Below are positions 25,453-35,089 of a DNA stretch of 64,000 bases, one piece after another (the stretch's first letter is position 1; the number at the start of each line of letters is the position of its first letter). Under the pieces are notes generated by a model. That model was not told the origin of the DNA. It ran no database searches and saw only the letters and a list, made by a program, of their open reading frames with translations. The position numbers and the translations under genes are program-made. Source of the DNA: Streptomyces sp. Go-475 (GTDB lineage Bacteria > Actinomycetota > Actinomycetes > Streptomycetales > Streptomycetaceae). The stretch lies in contig NZ_CP026121.1 in the NCBI RefSeq assembly GCF_003330845.1, forward strand, positions 3,453,501 to 3,517,500, given 5' to 3'.

Positions 25453-26841
25453 TCAGGAGGCCTTGGCCTTCTCCTCGGTCTTCTCCTTCGGCGCGGCGGC
25501 GACCGGGGCCGGCTTGGCGGCCTCGTAGAACTCCTCGCGCGGCGTCTCGATGGCGCCGAGCGAGACGACCTCGCGCTTGAGGAACATGCCGAGGGTCCAG
25601 TCGGCGAAGACGCGGATCTTGCGGTTCCACGTCGGCATCGCCAGGCCGTGGTAGCCACGGTGCATGTACCAGGCGAGACGGCCCTTGAGCTTGATCTTCA
25701 TCTTGCCCATGACGATCATCGCGACGCCCTTGTGGAGGCCGAGGCCGGCCACCGCGCCCTTGTTGGCGTGCGCGTAGTCCTTCTGCGGGAAGCCCCGCAT
25801 GCCGGACAGGACGTTGTCGCCGAGGACGCGGGCCTGGCGCAGCGCGTGCTGGGCGTTCGGCGGGCACCAGGCGTTCTCGTTGCCCGCCTTGCGGCCGACC
25901 AGGTCCGGGACCTGGGCGTTGTCGCCCGCCGCCCAGATGTAGTCGGTGCCCTTGACCTGGAGGGTCGTCTCGCAGTCGACGTGGCCGCGCGGGCCGAGGG
26001 GCAGGCCGTAGCGGGACAGGACCGGGTTGGGCTTGACGCCGGCGGTCCAGACGATCGTGTTGGAGTCGACCTCGAGGCCGTTCTTCAGCACCACGTGGCC
26101 GTCGACGCAGGAGTCCATGGAGGTCGACAGGTAGACCTCGACGCCGCGGCCCTCGAGGTGCTCCTTGCCGTACTTGCCGAGCTTGGGACCGACCTCGGGG
26201 AGGATCTTGTCGGCGGCGTCGACCAGGATGAAGCGCATGTCCTCACGGGACACGTTCTTGTAGTACTTGGCCGCGTCGCGGGCCATGTCCTCGACCTCGC
26301 CGATGGTCTCCGCACCGGCGAACCCGCCGCCCACGAACACGAACGTGAGGGCCTTGCGGCGGATCTCCTCGTCCGTGGTGGAGTCGGCCTTGTCGAGCTG
26401 CTCGAGGACGTGGTTGCGCAGGCCGATGGCCTCCTCGATGCCCTTCATGCCGATGCCCTGCTCGGCGAGGCCGGGGATCGGGAAGGTGCGGGAGACCGCG
26501 CCGAGCGCGATCACCAGGTAGTCGAAGGGCAGCTCGTAGGCCTCGCCGACCAGCGGGGAGACCGTGGCGACCTTGCGGTCCTGGTCGATGGTGGTGACCC
26601 GGCCGGTGAGGACCTCCGCCTTGGGCAGCACGCGTCGCAGCGGGACGACGACGTGGCGCGGGGAGATGTTGCCGGCGGCGGCTTCGGGGAGGAAGGGCTG
26701 GTAGGTCATGTACGACCGGGGGTCGACGACCGTGACGGTCGCCTCGCCGTAACGCATCTTCTTGAGGATGCGCCGAGCTGCGTACAGGCCTACGTACCCA
26801 CCGCCTACTACGAGGATCCTGGGACGCTCCGTGGTGCTCAT
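25453..26841 (-). CDS. ndh: type II NADH dehydrogenase
   Basis: 462 aa. It oxidises NADH and reduces menaquinone without proton pumping; a peripheral membrane flavoprotein. FAD motif VVGGGYVGLYAARRIL at the N-terminus, second dinucleotide motif FVFVGGGFAGAETIGEVEDM near residue 170 for NADH, and WAAGDNAQVPD near 305, which contacts the FAD. The C-terminal region (about 390-430) with RKIRVFADWTLGMFLKREVVSLG is the amphipathic membrane-binding part, followed by an Ala/Pro/Lys/Glu-rich tail. ATG at 26841 lacks a ribosome-binding site, but GATACT lies 7 nt upstream, so it may be leaderless. Own terminator downstream. Confidence 0.93.
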   Translation of the reverse strand: MSTTERPRILVVGGGYVGLYAARRILKKMRYGEATVTVVDPRSYMTYQPFLPEAAAGNISPRHVVVPLRRVLPKAEVLTGRVTTIDQDRKVATVSPLVGEAYELPFDYLVIALGAVSRTFPIPGLAEQGIGMKGIEEAIGLRNHVLEQLDKADSTTDEEIRRKALTFVFVGGGFAGAETIGEVEDMARDAAKYYKNVSREDMRFILVDAADKILPEVGPKLGKYGKEHLEGRGVEVYLSTSMDSCVDGHVVLKNGLEVDSNTIVWTAGVKPNPVLSRYGLPLGPRGHVDCETTLQVKGTDYIWAAGDNAQVPDLVGRKAGNENAWCPPNAQHALRQARVLGDNVLSGMRGFPQKDYAHANKGAVAGLGLHKGVAMIVMGKMKIKLKGRLAWYMHRGYHGLAMPTWNRKIRVFADWTLGMFLKREVVSLGAIETPREEFYEAAKPAPVAAAPKEKTEEKAKAS

Positions 26842-26912
26842 GCCATCGAGTATCCACCCGCTTCAGGGGGGTGGCTCGTGCGCCCCTTCACAAGCTTGCA
26901 CAGGGTGTGTGC

Positions 26913-27070
26913 TATCCTCCGCGGCCCGCGTGATCCACGTCATGGTGACAACCGGGATCCTTTGTGCACCCCGGACCGTTGTCAATGCCGCGTGAGCTGC
27001 CTCTCTGGGGGGAAAGAGCCCCTGTGAGCCCCTCCGGGGGTCCGGTTCCGGGCTCCTTCCCGGACCCCTC
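26913..27070 (+). ncRNA. candidate orphan rightward transcript (sRNA or small-peptide leader)
   Basis: In the 432-bp gene-free gap between ndh and ppx, a rightward extended -10 (TGCTATCCT, TATCCT at 26913-26918) predicts a start near 26926. The -35 is weak. The predicted RNA would contain a TGACAAC/GTTGTCA stem, a reading frame of 17 codons from ATG 26942, and end in a 9-bp hairpin GGGGTCCGG/CCGGACCCC (27037-27045/27060-27068). No rightward gene follows, since the next genes point left, so the transcript would be free-standing. No known RNA family is recognised. Beyond 27070 there is a TGAACATGTTCA palindrome (27084-27095), a GTGAAG/CTTCAC repeat near 27170 and the ppx terminator. Confidence 0.35.
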
Positions 27071-27199
27071 CATACCATGCTTCTGAACATGTTCAAAGGA
27101 CCGTTCGGCCCCCGGACGGGTCAACGCGGCCCTTCTCGTCGCCCGGGAGGGCCGAATTCCTTGTGAAGAACTTCACGAACTTTTCCGACGGGCTGTCGC

Positions 27200-27223
27200 C
27201 GAGGGGCCCCCGAGGGCCCCTCG
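27200..27223 (-). terminator. terminator after ppx
   Basis: Perfect 10-bp arms CGAGGGGCCC and GGGCCCCTCG with loop CCGA, 51 bp beyond the ppx stop. Confidence 0.8.
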
Positions 27224-27273
27224 AACGCGCTCATTCGTGATCCATGCCTGCTCAGAAGCGGGCTGGGCAGGGG

Positions 27274-28215
27274 CTAGGCCACCGACCAGGCGATGCCGTC
27301 GAGGATGTCGTGCTCGCTGACGACGACCTCCTCCGCGCCGATCCGCTCCATGATCGACAGGAGGACGAGGGCGCCCGCCCCGATCACGTCGACCCGGCCC
27401 GGATGCATGGACGGCACGGCCGCCCGCTCGGCGTGCGTGGAGCGCAGCAGCCACTCGGTGATCTCGCGGACCCGCTCGCGGGAGACCCGGGAGTGGTGGA
27501 TGGCCTGCGAGTCGTACTCGGGCAGCTCCTGGGCGATCGCCGACACGGTCGTCACGGACCCGGCGAGGCCCACCAGCGTCCGCGCCTCGCGCAGCGGGAC
27601 CGTCTCCTCGGCGAGGTCGAGCGCGGCCTCGATGTCGGCCCGCATCGCCGCGATCTGCTCCTCGGCCGGGGGGTCGCTCACCACGCCGTCCCGGACCAGG
27701 TGCCTCTCGGTCATGCGGACGCAGCCGATGTCCACCGACCGGGCCGCCCGGACCTGGTCCTCGCCGACGACGAACTCGGTCGAGCCGCCGCCGATGTCCA
27801 CCACCAGGTAGGGCTTGGGCAGGTGGTCGCGCCCGGCCAGCTCCTTGGTGGCGCCGGTGAAGGAGAACTCGGCCTCCTGGTCCCCGGAGATCACCTCGGG
27901 CTCGACGCCCAGGATGTCCAGCACCCCGCGCACGAACTCGTCCCGGTTCTCGGCGTCCCGGGAGGCGGAGGTGGCCACGAACCGCAGCCGCTCCGCCCCG
28001 TGCTCCTTGACGATCCCGGCGTACTCGCGGCACGCCGCGAAGGTCCGCTGGAGCGCCTCGGGGGCGAGCCGGCCGGTGCGGTCGACGCCCTGCCCGAGCC
28101 GGACGATCGTCATCCGGCGGTCCAGGTCGACGAGCTCGCCGGTGGCCGGGTCGGCGTCGGCGACCAGCAGCCGGATGGAGTTCGTACCGCAGTCCACGGC
28201 GGCGACACGGGTCAC
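27274..28215 (-). CDS. ppx: Ppx/GppA-family exopolyphosphatase
   Basis: 313 aa, the short single-unit form found in actinobacteria. It is expected to hydrolyse terminal phosphate from polyphosphate and/or pppGpp. The ASKHA-fold phosphate-1 motif is VAAVDCGTNSIRLLVAD at the N-terminus; VVDIGGGSTEFV near residue 140 is the phosphate-2 motif; VIGAGALVLLSIMER is near the end. The GTG at 28215 overlaps the DUF501 stop as GTGA and is preceded by a strong GGAGGAGGGG. Last gene of the leftward cluster eno > divIC > DUF501 > ppx, the same order seen in Streptomyces and mycobacteria; co-transcription of the last three is likely. Confidence 0.93.
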   Translation of the reverse strand: MTRVAAVDCGTNSIRLLVADADPATGELVDLDRRMTIVRLGQGVDRTGRLAPEALQRTFAACREYAGIVKEHGAERLRFVATSASRDAENRDEFVRGVLDILGVEPEVISGDQEAEFSFTGATKELAGRDHLPKPYLVVDIGGGSTEFVVGEDQVRAARSVDIGCVRMTERHLVRDGVVSDPPAEEQIAAMRADIEAALDLAEETVPLREARTLVGLAGSVTTVSAIAQELPEYDSQAIHHSRVSRERVREITEWLLRSTHAERAAVPSMHPGRVDVIGAGALVLLSIMERIGAEEVVVSEHDILDGIAWSVA

Positions 28216-28811
28216 TTCCCCTCCTCCTCGACCGGCTTGACGGCGAAGTGTCCCGAGTCCGTACCCTCCACCTGCCATCCGTCACCGCCGGGCGGCCCGG
28301 GGGGCGTCACGCAGGCGCCCTTGCGCCACCACTCCGGCAGCATGGCCAGCGCCTCGTCGCCCAGCGGGTTCACCCCGGGGCCCGCGGCCAGCGAGTGGGC
28401 CACCAGCACGTGCAGGCACTTCACCCGGTCCGGCATGCCGCCGGCGCTGGGGAAGTTCTTCAGCTCCTCGATCTCGTCACGGCGCCGGATGTAGTCCTCG
28501 TGCGCCGCCCGGTAGGAGGCCGCCAGCTCCGGGTCCGAGGCCAGCCGCTCGGTCATCTCCTTCATCACGCCGTTCGCCTCCAGCGTGCCGATCGCGGAGT
28601 TCGCCTTCGGGCACGTCAGGTAGTACAGCGTGGGGAACGGCGTGCCGTCCGGCAGCCGCGGGGCCGTCTCGACGACGTCGGGCTGTCCGCAGGGGCAGCG
28701 GTGCGCGATGGCCCGCAGGCCGCGCGGGGGCCGACCGAGCTGCTGCTTGAAGGCCTCGACGTCCGCGTCGGTGGGCTCGGTGCGCGGAGTGGTCGGCGGG
28801 GGCGTTTCCAT
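28212..28811 (-). CDS. DUF501-family protein
   Basis: 199 aa. DUF501 proteins are conserved in actinobacteria next to ftsB/divIC and ppx; no biochemical function is established. Visible features: an N-terminal Pro/Thr-rich stretch, then the conserved core with AIAHRCPCGQPDVVETAPRL, PTLYYLTCPKA and HEDYIRRRDEI, and a C-terminal CLHVLVAHSLA segment. The Cys residues (CPC, TCP, KCLH) could bind metal. I chose ATG 28811. In-frame GTG codons at 28844, 28859 and 28874 would add repeated VTPEN units from a 15-bp tandem repeat, but none has a ribosome-binding site. The 3' end overlaps ppx by 4 bp. Confidence 0.85.
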   Translation of the reverse strand: METPPPTTPRTEPTDADVEAFKQQLGRPPRGLRAIAHRCPCGQPDVVETAPRLPDGTPFPTLYYLTCPKANSAIGTLEANGVMKEMTERLASDPELAASYRAAHEDYIRRRDEIEELKNFPSAGGMPDRVKCLHVLVAHSLAAGPGVNPLGDEALAMLPEWWRKGACVTPPGPPGGDGWQVEGTDSGHFAVKPVEEEGK

Positions 28812-28834
28812 GACTGTCTTCAGGCTGTCTTTCT

Positions 28835-28879
28835 CTGGGGTCACGTTTTCTGGGGTCACGTTTTCCGGGGTCACATCTA
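28835..28879. repeat. three tandem 15-bp repeats at divIC 3' end
   Basis: Units CTGGGGTCACGTTTT (28835-28849), the same (28850-28864) and CCGGGGTCACATCTA (28865-28879). The last unit contains the divIC stop codon (28877-28879). Read leftward each unit gives GTG ACC CCA, in frame with DUF501. Confidence 0.88.
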
Positions 28880-29353
28880 CTGGTCGGAGGCGTCGGACTT
28901 GTCGACCCCGTCCCAGATGTTCGCGTACCAGGGGCGGTCGGCCGCCCCGAGGTCGGCGTGCGACTGCTTCGCCGCGTGCGGATCGACGACGATGAACCCC
29001 GTCTCCCCCGGCATGACGTAGTGCAACCGCTGCCGGATCTGCTGCTCGGCGTAGGCGTCGTCCTGCCAGCGCGCCTTCATGTCGCGCAGCCGTTCGACGC
29101 GCTGGCGGGCCTGCTGCTGCTCGCGCTGCAGGTCGTCGATCTCCGCGCGCTGGGAGACGTACTCCCGCATCGGGTAGGCCAGTGCCACGATCAGCGAGCA
29201 CATCACCAGCGCGAGCAGCGCGGCCCGGCCGGTCAGCCGGGAGCGGCGGGCCTGCCGCTTGGTCTGGGAGCGGTAGACCCGGGCCGCGGTCTGCTCACCG
29301 AGCAGCCGGATCCTGGTCGCGGTGGAGAACCGGTCCCGGTCCTTCACGGCCAT
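28877..29353 (-). CDS. divIC: septum-formation initiator, FtsB/DivIC family
   Basis: 158 aa. A basic cytoplasmic N-terminus (to about residue 40, RRSRLTG), one transmembrane helix at about 42-62 (AALLALVMCSLIVALAYPM), and an extracytoplasmic coiled coil (about 65-100, QRAEIDDLQREQQQARQRVERL) followed by the small conserved C-terminal domain LHYVMPGETGFIVVD. This is the FtsB/DivIC topology: a bitopic divisome protein that partners FtsL/FtsQ. ATG at 29353 follows GGAGG by about 7 nt. It lies between eno and DUF501, the classic actinobacterial location. Its stop sits inside a tandem repeat. Confidence 0.92.
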   Translation of the reverse strand: MAVKDRDRFSTATRIRLLGEQTAARVYRSQTKRQARRSRLTGRAALLALVMCSLIVALAYPMREYVSQRAEIDDLQREQQQARQRVERLRDMKARWQDDAYAEQQIRQRLHYVMPGETGFIVVDPHAAKQSHADLGAADRPWYANIWDGVDKSDASDQ

Positions 29354-29455
29354 GTGTCCGCCTCCCGCTCCGCCGTCATACGCGCGTACGTCCCCGGACA
29401 CGGTACGGGACCGGGTACGGGGACGTACGTACGACGCTGCTACTTGCGGGTCGGG

Positions 29456-30820
<1,365 letters not shown>

Positions 30821-30957
30821 CTAACCGGCTCCGGGCGATCGGCCACCGGGTCGCCCACCCCATGGACAGAACCGAGAGTAAATTGTTTCCGAACGGAACA
30901 AAGCGGGGTTGCAAAGACCGGCCGAAAGATCGGACGGAGAGCCCCGGGCAGAAATGA

Positions 30958-30999
30958 CCCCGCCCCGGCGCGTACGGGGGAACACGCGCCGGGGCGGGG
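30958..30999 (-). terminator. strong terminator after rpfA
   Basis: Perfect 16-bp arms CCCCGCCCCGGCGCGT (30958-30973) and ACGCGCCGGGGCGGGG (30984-30999) with a 10-nt loop, 29 bp downstream of the rpfA stop. Confidence 0.9.
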
Positions 31000-31028
31000 A
31001 GCCCGTGGGGACGGGGACGGGCCGCTGC

Positions 31029-31925
<897 letters not shown>

Positions 31926-31956
31926 CAGCCGGGGCTCGCGGTGGCGAGCGGTCATG

Positions 31957-31986
31957 ACCGTAGGCACGTGATCGCCGGAATTTCAA
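31957..31986 (-). promoter_or_regulatory. promoter of the rpfA riboswitch transcript
   Basis: Leftward -35 TTGAAA (31986-31981), 18-bp spacer, -10 TACGGT (31962-31957), placing the start near 31950, just before the aptamer. Confidence 0.55.
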
Positions 31987-32111
31987 AGACGATCAGGGCT
32001 TCTGAGATCTATCTCTCACCGCACTTATACGGGACATTCGCCGCGAAACATGACGCGAACTCGCGCGGTTTCGGGGTGACTTCCGCCGCCGTTTCCGCTC
32101 TGCCCCACCGG

Positions 32112-33104
32112 CTACCGCTCGTCCGCTTCGACCCCTACCGTGAGCCTCTGACCGGGGCGGATGAGGTTCGGGTCGGTGCCGACGGCGTCCTTGTTGCCGG
32201 CGTAGAGCGCGTGCCATCCGCCGCTGAGGTCAAGGGAGTCGGCGATGGACCAGAGACTGTCGCCGACGCGGACGGTGTAGGAGCCGTCCGCGGCGTCGCG
32301 AGAGGCGTCGCCGCCGCGCGAGGCGTGCCGCCCCGTGGACTCGTCCGTACGGCCGTTCGCGGGCTCGGCTTTCTCGTCGGCGCTGGGGCCGCGGTGGCGG
32401 CCGGAGCCGGTGTCGGTCGGCGCCGAAGAGGTGTCGTCCTGCCGCGAGTTGCCCGACTCGCCGCTGCCGGAACCGGCCGAGGGGGAGCTGCCGGGCTCCC
32501 GGCTCTTCGGTGCGGAGTCCCCGGAATCGGATGACTTGTCGGAGTTGGCCGGTTCGTCCTCCGACGTCGACGGTGCGTCAGGAGACGCGGACGTCGAGGG
32601 GGACGAGGAAGGGGTCGACGAGGAAGGAGTCGACGAGGAATCCGGCTCGATGGAGTCGAGCAATCCGGGCGAGTCGGTCGGACCGGACGAGTCAGATGAC
32701 TCGGATGAGTCCGATGTACCCGATTTCGAGTCCTGCTGGAGGCCGGAGAGCAGTCCGCAGGTGCGCCACGCGCCGACCCCCTGGTCGGCGAGGATTCTCT
32801 CGGCCACGGATATCTGCTGGGAGCGGCTGGCCAGGTCGGCGCTCGCGGCGTAGTCGAGGCCGCCGTAGTTCTCCCAGTCCTCCTGGGACAACGCGAGGCC
32901 GCCGTAGTAGCCGTTGCCGTTGTTCTGGCTCCAGGCGCCGCCGGTCTCGCAGTCCGCGACCCGGTCCCAGGTCGTACCGTCGGCCGCGCTGGCGCCGGAG
33001 GCCCCGAGGAGGGGGATCGCGATGGCGGAGCCGGTCACTCCGGCCGCGACGAGGAGAGCCGGAGCCTGGCGGGGGCGACGGTGCCGACCGTTCCCGGAGA
33101 GCAT
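32112..33104 (-). CDS. rpfB: second resuscitation-promoting factor with LysM domain
   Basis: 330 aa. Signal peptide of about 41 residues (GASGASA-AD); Rpf domain about 42-120 with catalytic Glu53 in ADCETGGAW and GYYGGLALSQEDW; a very long low-complexity linker (about 120-270) made mostly of Ser, Asp, Pro, Glu, Thr and Gly; and a C-terminal LysM (about 283-325, YTVRVGDSLWSIADSL to LIRPGQRLTVG). It is a tandem paralogue of rpfA with a linker several times longer, which could span more cell wall. ATG at 33104 follows AAAGG by 8 nt. No c-di-AMP riboswitch is present upstream; instead there is a promoter with a palindrome over its -35. The symbol follows S. coelicolor usage and is tentative. Confidence 0.92.
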   Translation of the reverse strand: MLSGNGRHRRPRQAPALLVAAGVTGSAIAIPLLGASGASAADGTTWDRVADCETGGAWSQNNGNGYYGGLALSQEDWENYGGLDYAASADLASRSQQISVAERILADQGVGAWRTCGLLSGLQQDSKSGTSDSSESSDSSGPTDSPGLLDSIEPDSSSTPSSSTPSSSPSTSASPDAPSTSEDEPANSDKSSDSGDSAPKSREPGSSPSAGSGSGESGNSRQDDTSSAPTDTGSGRHRGPSADEKAEPANGRTDESTGRHASRGGDASRDAADGSYTVRVGDSLWSIADSLDLSGGWHALYAGNKDAVGTDPNLIRPGQRLTVGVEADER

Positions 33105-33170
33105 ACGGAGACCTTTCGCGAGACAGCAGTGACCGGCGCGGCGCAGGAGCCCGGGCCGCGCTGATGGGTG

Positions 33171-33202
33171 AACGTATCGGCAGACGATCACTTGTCACAA
33201 GT
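33171..33202 (-). promoter_or_regulatory. promoter of second rpf gene with overlapping palindrome
   Basis: Leftward -35 TTGTGA (33200-33195), 18-bp spacer, -10 TACGTT (33176-33171). ACTTGTCACAAGT (33190-33202) is a perfect palindrome about a central C and covers the -35, suggesting a repressor site. Direct GATCAC repeats lie just upstream (33215-33231). Confidence 0.5.
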
Positions 33203-33285
33203 TCATGCCGCGCAGATCACGTGAAGATCACAGGTCTGACGGCGTGTCATGTTTAGCCGGTCGCTCCGCTGGTGAAGGCGGGCTG

Positions 33286-34545
33286 TCACGCCGGGGTGAA
33301 CTCCACGGGCAGGGTGCGCAGCCCGCGCATGATGAGGCCGCCGCGCCACCTCAGGTCGGCCGGGTCCGCCGCGAGCCTGAGGTCCGGGAGGCGGGTGAGG
33401 AGGGTGGCGAGGGCGGTCTGGCCCTCCAGGCGGGCGAGCGGGGCTCCGAGGCAGTAGTGGATGCCGTGGCCGTAGCCGAGGTGCTGGTTGTCGCGGCGGG
33501 AGAGGTCGAGCAGGTCCGGGTCGGCGAACCGCTCCGGGTCCCGGTCCGCGGCGGCCAGGACGACGAGGACCGGATCGCCCGCGTCGATGTGCTGCCCGCC
33601 GATGGTGAGCGGCTGCGTGGCGAACCGCCAGGTGGCGAGTTCGACGGGGCCGTCGTAGCGCAGGAGTTCCTCTACGCCGGTCTCCAGCAGGTCCCGCTCC
33701 CCGGCCGCGAGGGAGGCCTGGAGGCGGGCGCGCTGCTCGGGGTGGGTGAGCAGGGCGTAGGTGCCGTTGCCGATGAGGTTGACGGTGGTCTCGAACCCGG
33801 CGAACAGCAGGATGAACGCCATGGCGGCCGCCTCGTTCTCGGTGAGGTGCTCACCGTGGTCCGAGGCGCGGATGAGACCGGAGATGAGGTCCTCGCCGGG
33901 GACGGGTTCGGCGGGCAGGGCCTCCCGCTTGCGGTGGATGAGGTCGGCGAGGTAGCCGCGCATCTTCTTCACGGACCGCGCGACGCCGCCCCGGGGGCCG
34001 CCCTGGTGGCGGATCATCATGCCCGCCCAGTCTCGGAAGTCGTCCTGGTCCTCGCGGGGCACTCCGAGCAGGTCGCAGATGGCGTAGATGGGGAGCGGGA
34101 AGGCGAACTCGTGGATCAGGTCGGCGGACCCCTGCGCCGCGAACCCGTCGATGAGACCGTCGGTCAGCTCCTGCACGCGCGGCGCGAACTCGGCGACCCG
34201 GCGGGGCGTGAACGCCTTGGACACGAGCCGCCGCAACCGGGTGTGGTCCGGCGGGTCGATGTTGAGCAGGTGCGTCATCAACTCGGCCTTGCGCTCACCG
34301 GGGATCCCGGTCTTGCCCTTGGCGTGCGCGGGTTCGTCGTGGTGCGCCGGGTTCTTGGAGAGCCGGTTGTCGGCGAGGGTCTGCTTGGCGTCGGCGTACC
34401 GCGTGACCAGCCAGGCCTCCACACCGCTGGGCAGCCGCGTCCGGTGGACGGGGGCGTGCTCGCGGAGCCAGGCGTAGGCGGGGTAGGGGTCGGCCGCGAA
34501 CTCCCACGAGAACAGTTCGGGCACCCCGGGCACGTCATGTCGCAT
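33286..34545 (-). CDS. cytochrome P450 (CYP107-like)
   Basis: 419 aa soluble bacterial P450. I-helix FAGFETTVNLIGN near residue 255 contains the oxygen-binding Glu-Thr pair. K-helix ExxR appears as EELLR near 295. The haem loop HLGYGHGIHYCLGAPLARLE near 355 holds the Cys ligand. C-helix HTRLRR contacts haem propionates. Overall resemblance is to the CYP107 group, whose members hydroxylate polyketides and other secondary metabolites; no biosynthetic genes are adjacent, so the substrate is unknown. No ferredoxin gene is next to it. The ATG at 34545 has no ribosome-binding site, but TAGGGT lies 6 nt upstream, so the mRNA is probably leaderless. Divergent from the gene at 34661. Confidence 0.93.
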   Translation of the reverse strand: MRHDVPGVPELFSWEFAADPYPAYAWLREHAPVHRTRLPSGVEAWLVTRYADAKQTLADNRLSKNPAHHDEPAHAKGKTGIPGERKAELMTHLLNIDPPDHTRLRRLVSKAFTPRRVAEFAPRVQELTDGLIDGFAAQGSADLIHEFAFPLPIYAICDLLGVPREDQDDFRDWAGMMIRHQGGPRGGVARSVKKMRGYLADLIHRKREALPAEPVPGEDLISGLIRASDHGEHLTENEAAAMAFILLFAGFETTVNLIGNGTYALLTHPEQRARLQASLAAGERDLLETGVEELLRYDGPVELATWRFATQPLTIGGQHIDAGDPVLVVLAAADRDPERFADPDLLDLSRRDNQHLGYGHGIHYCLGAPLARLEGQTALATLLTRLPDLRLAADPADLRWRGGLIMRGLRTLPVEFTPA

Positions 34546-34660
34546 GCGACGACCCTACGCAGGGCCGGCGGCGCCCCGGACCCACCGGCCACCGCTGTCA
34601 GCGGCCGCCCCTACGCTCGCCGCGTCGAGACAGCAGAGGGCTGGACGAAGGAGGGCCGGG

Positions 34661-35044
34661 ATGCTGGAAGGCGTGCTGATCGCGGAGAGCCTGCGGGTGG
34701 GGGCCGAGTTGGCCGGTGTCCCGCTGCGCGTCACGAGGATCACGAGGGTGGAGGTGGAGGACGCGGCGGCCGGGCAGCCACGGCAGTGGACCCTGCTGGA
34801 CTTCGCCGCGGAGGAGGCCGACGCCGGGGCGCTGGCCGAGCGGCTCGCCGCCTGTCTGTCCCCGACCGGCGGCTGGTACGTCAACTACAACACCGCCGCG
34901 GAGGCGTTCGTGGTCTTCGCCGGCCGGGTCTTCCGCTATCCGCGGGGGCAGGATCCCCGCGGGCGGGCGGAAGGGCGCCGGCAGGCGCGGGCCCACGCGC
35001 GCTCGCTGGGGATCCCGGAAGGGCAGCTGGACTGGCAGGACTGA
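34661..35044 (+). CDS. conserved hypothetical protein
   Basis: 127 aa with a strong AAGGAGGG ribosome-binding site before ATG 34661. The N-terminal two-thirds looks alpha/beta (VLIAESLRVGAELAGVPLRVTRI, QWTLLDFAAEEADAGALAERLAACL), then GGWYVNYNTAAEAFVVFAGRVFRYPRG, an aromatic-rich segment, and a basic helix. I recognise it only as a small protein common in streptomycetes; function unknown. It is convergent with mazG; a hairpin lies between. Confidence 0.8.
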   Translation: MLEGVLIAESLRVGAELAGVPLRVTRITRVEVEDAAAGQPRQWTLLDFAAEEADAGALAERLAACLSPTGGWYVNYNTAAEAFVVFAGRVFRYPRGQDPRGRAEGRRQARAHARSLGIPEGQLDWQD

Positions 35045-35047
35045 CTC

Positions 35048-35068
35048 AGGGCCGGCCTGCCGGGCCCT
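35048..35068. terminator. bidirectional terminator hairpin
   Basis: AGGGCCGGC pairs with GCCGG-GCCCT (one bulged G) and is followed by TTTG. It lies between convergent genes ending at 35044 and 35090. GTCGTCAGG repeats follow at 35071-35092. Confidence 0.65.
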
Positions 35069-35089
35069 TTGTCAGGGTCGTCAGGGTCG

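Noticed and set aside
26942..26995. 17-codon gene on the plus strand
   Set aside because: No ribosome-binding site before the ATG and no family match; kept only as part of the transcript candidate.
27084..27095. LexA (SOS) box
   Set aside because: TGAACATGTTCA has only 2 bp between GAAC and GTTC, while the actinobacterial LexA site needs 4; no SOS gene follows.
28812..28874. Longer DUF501 start at GTG 28874, 28859 or 28844
   Set aside because: The extension is purely repeat-derived and has no ribosome-binding site; the conserved part begins after ATG 28811.
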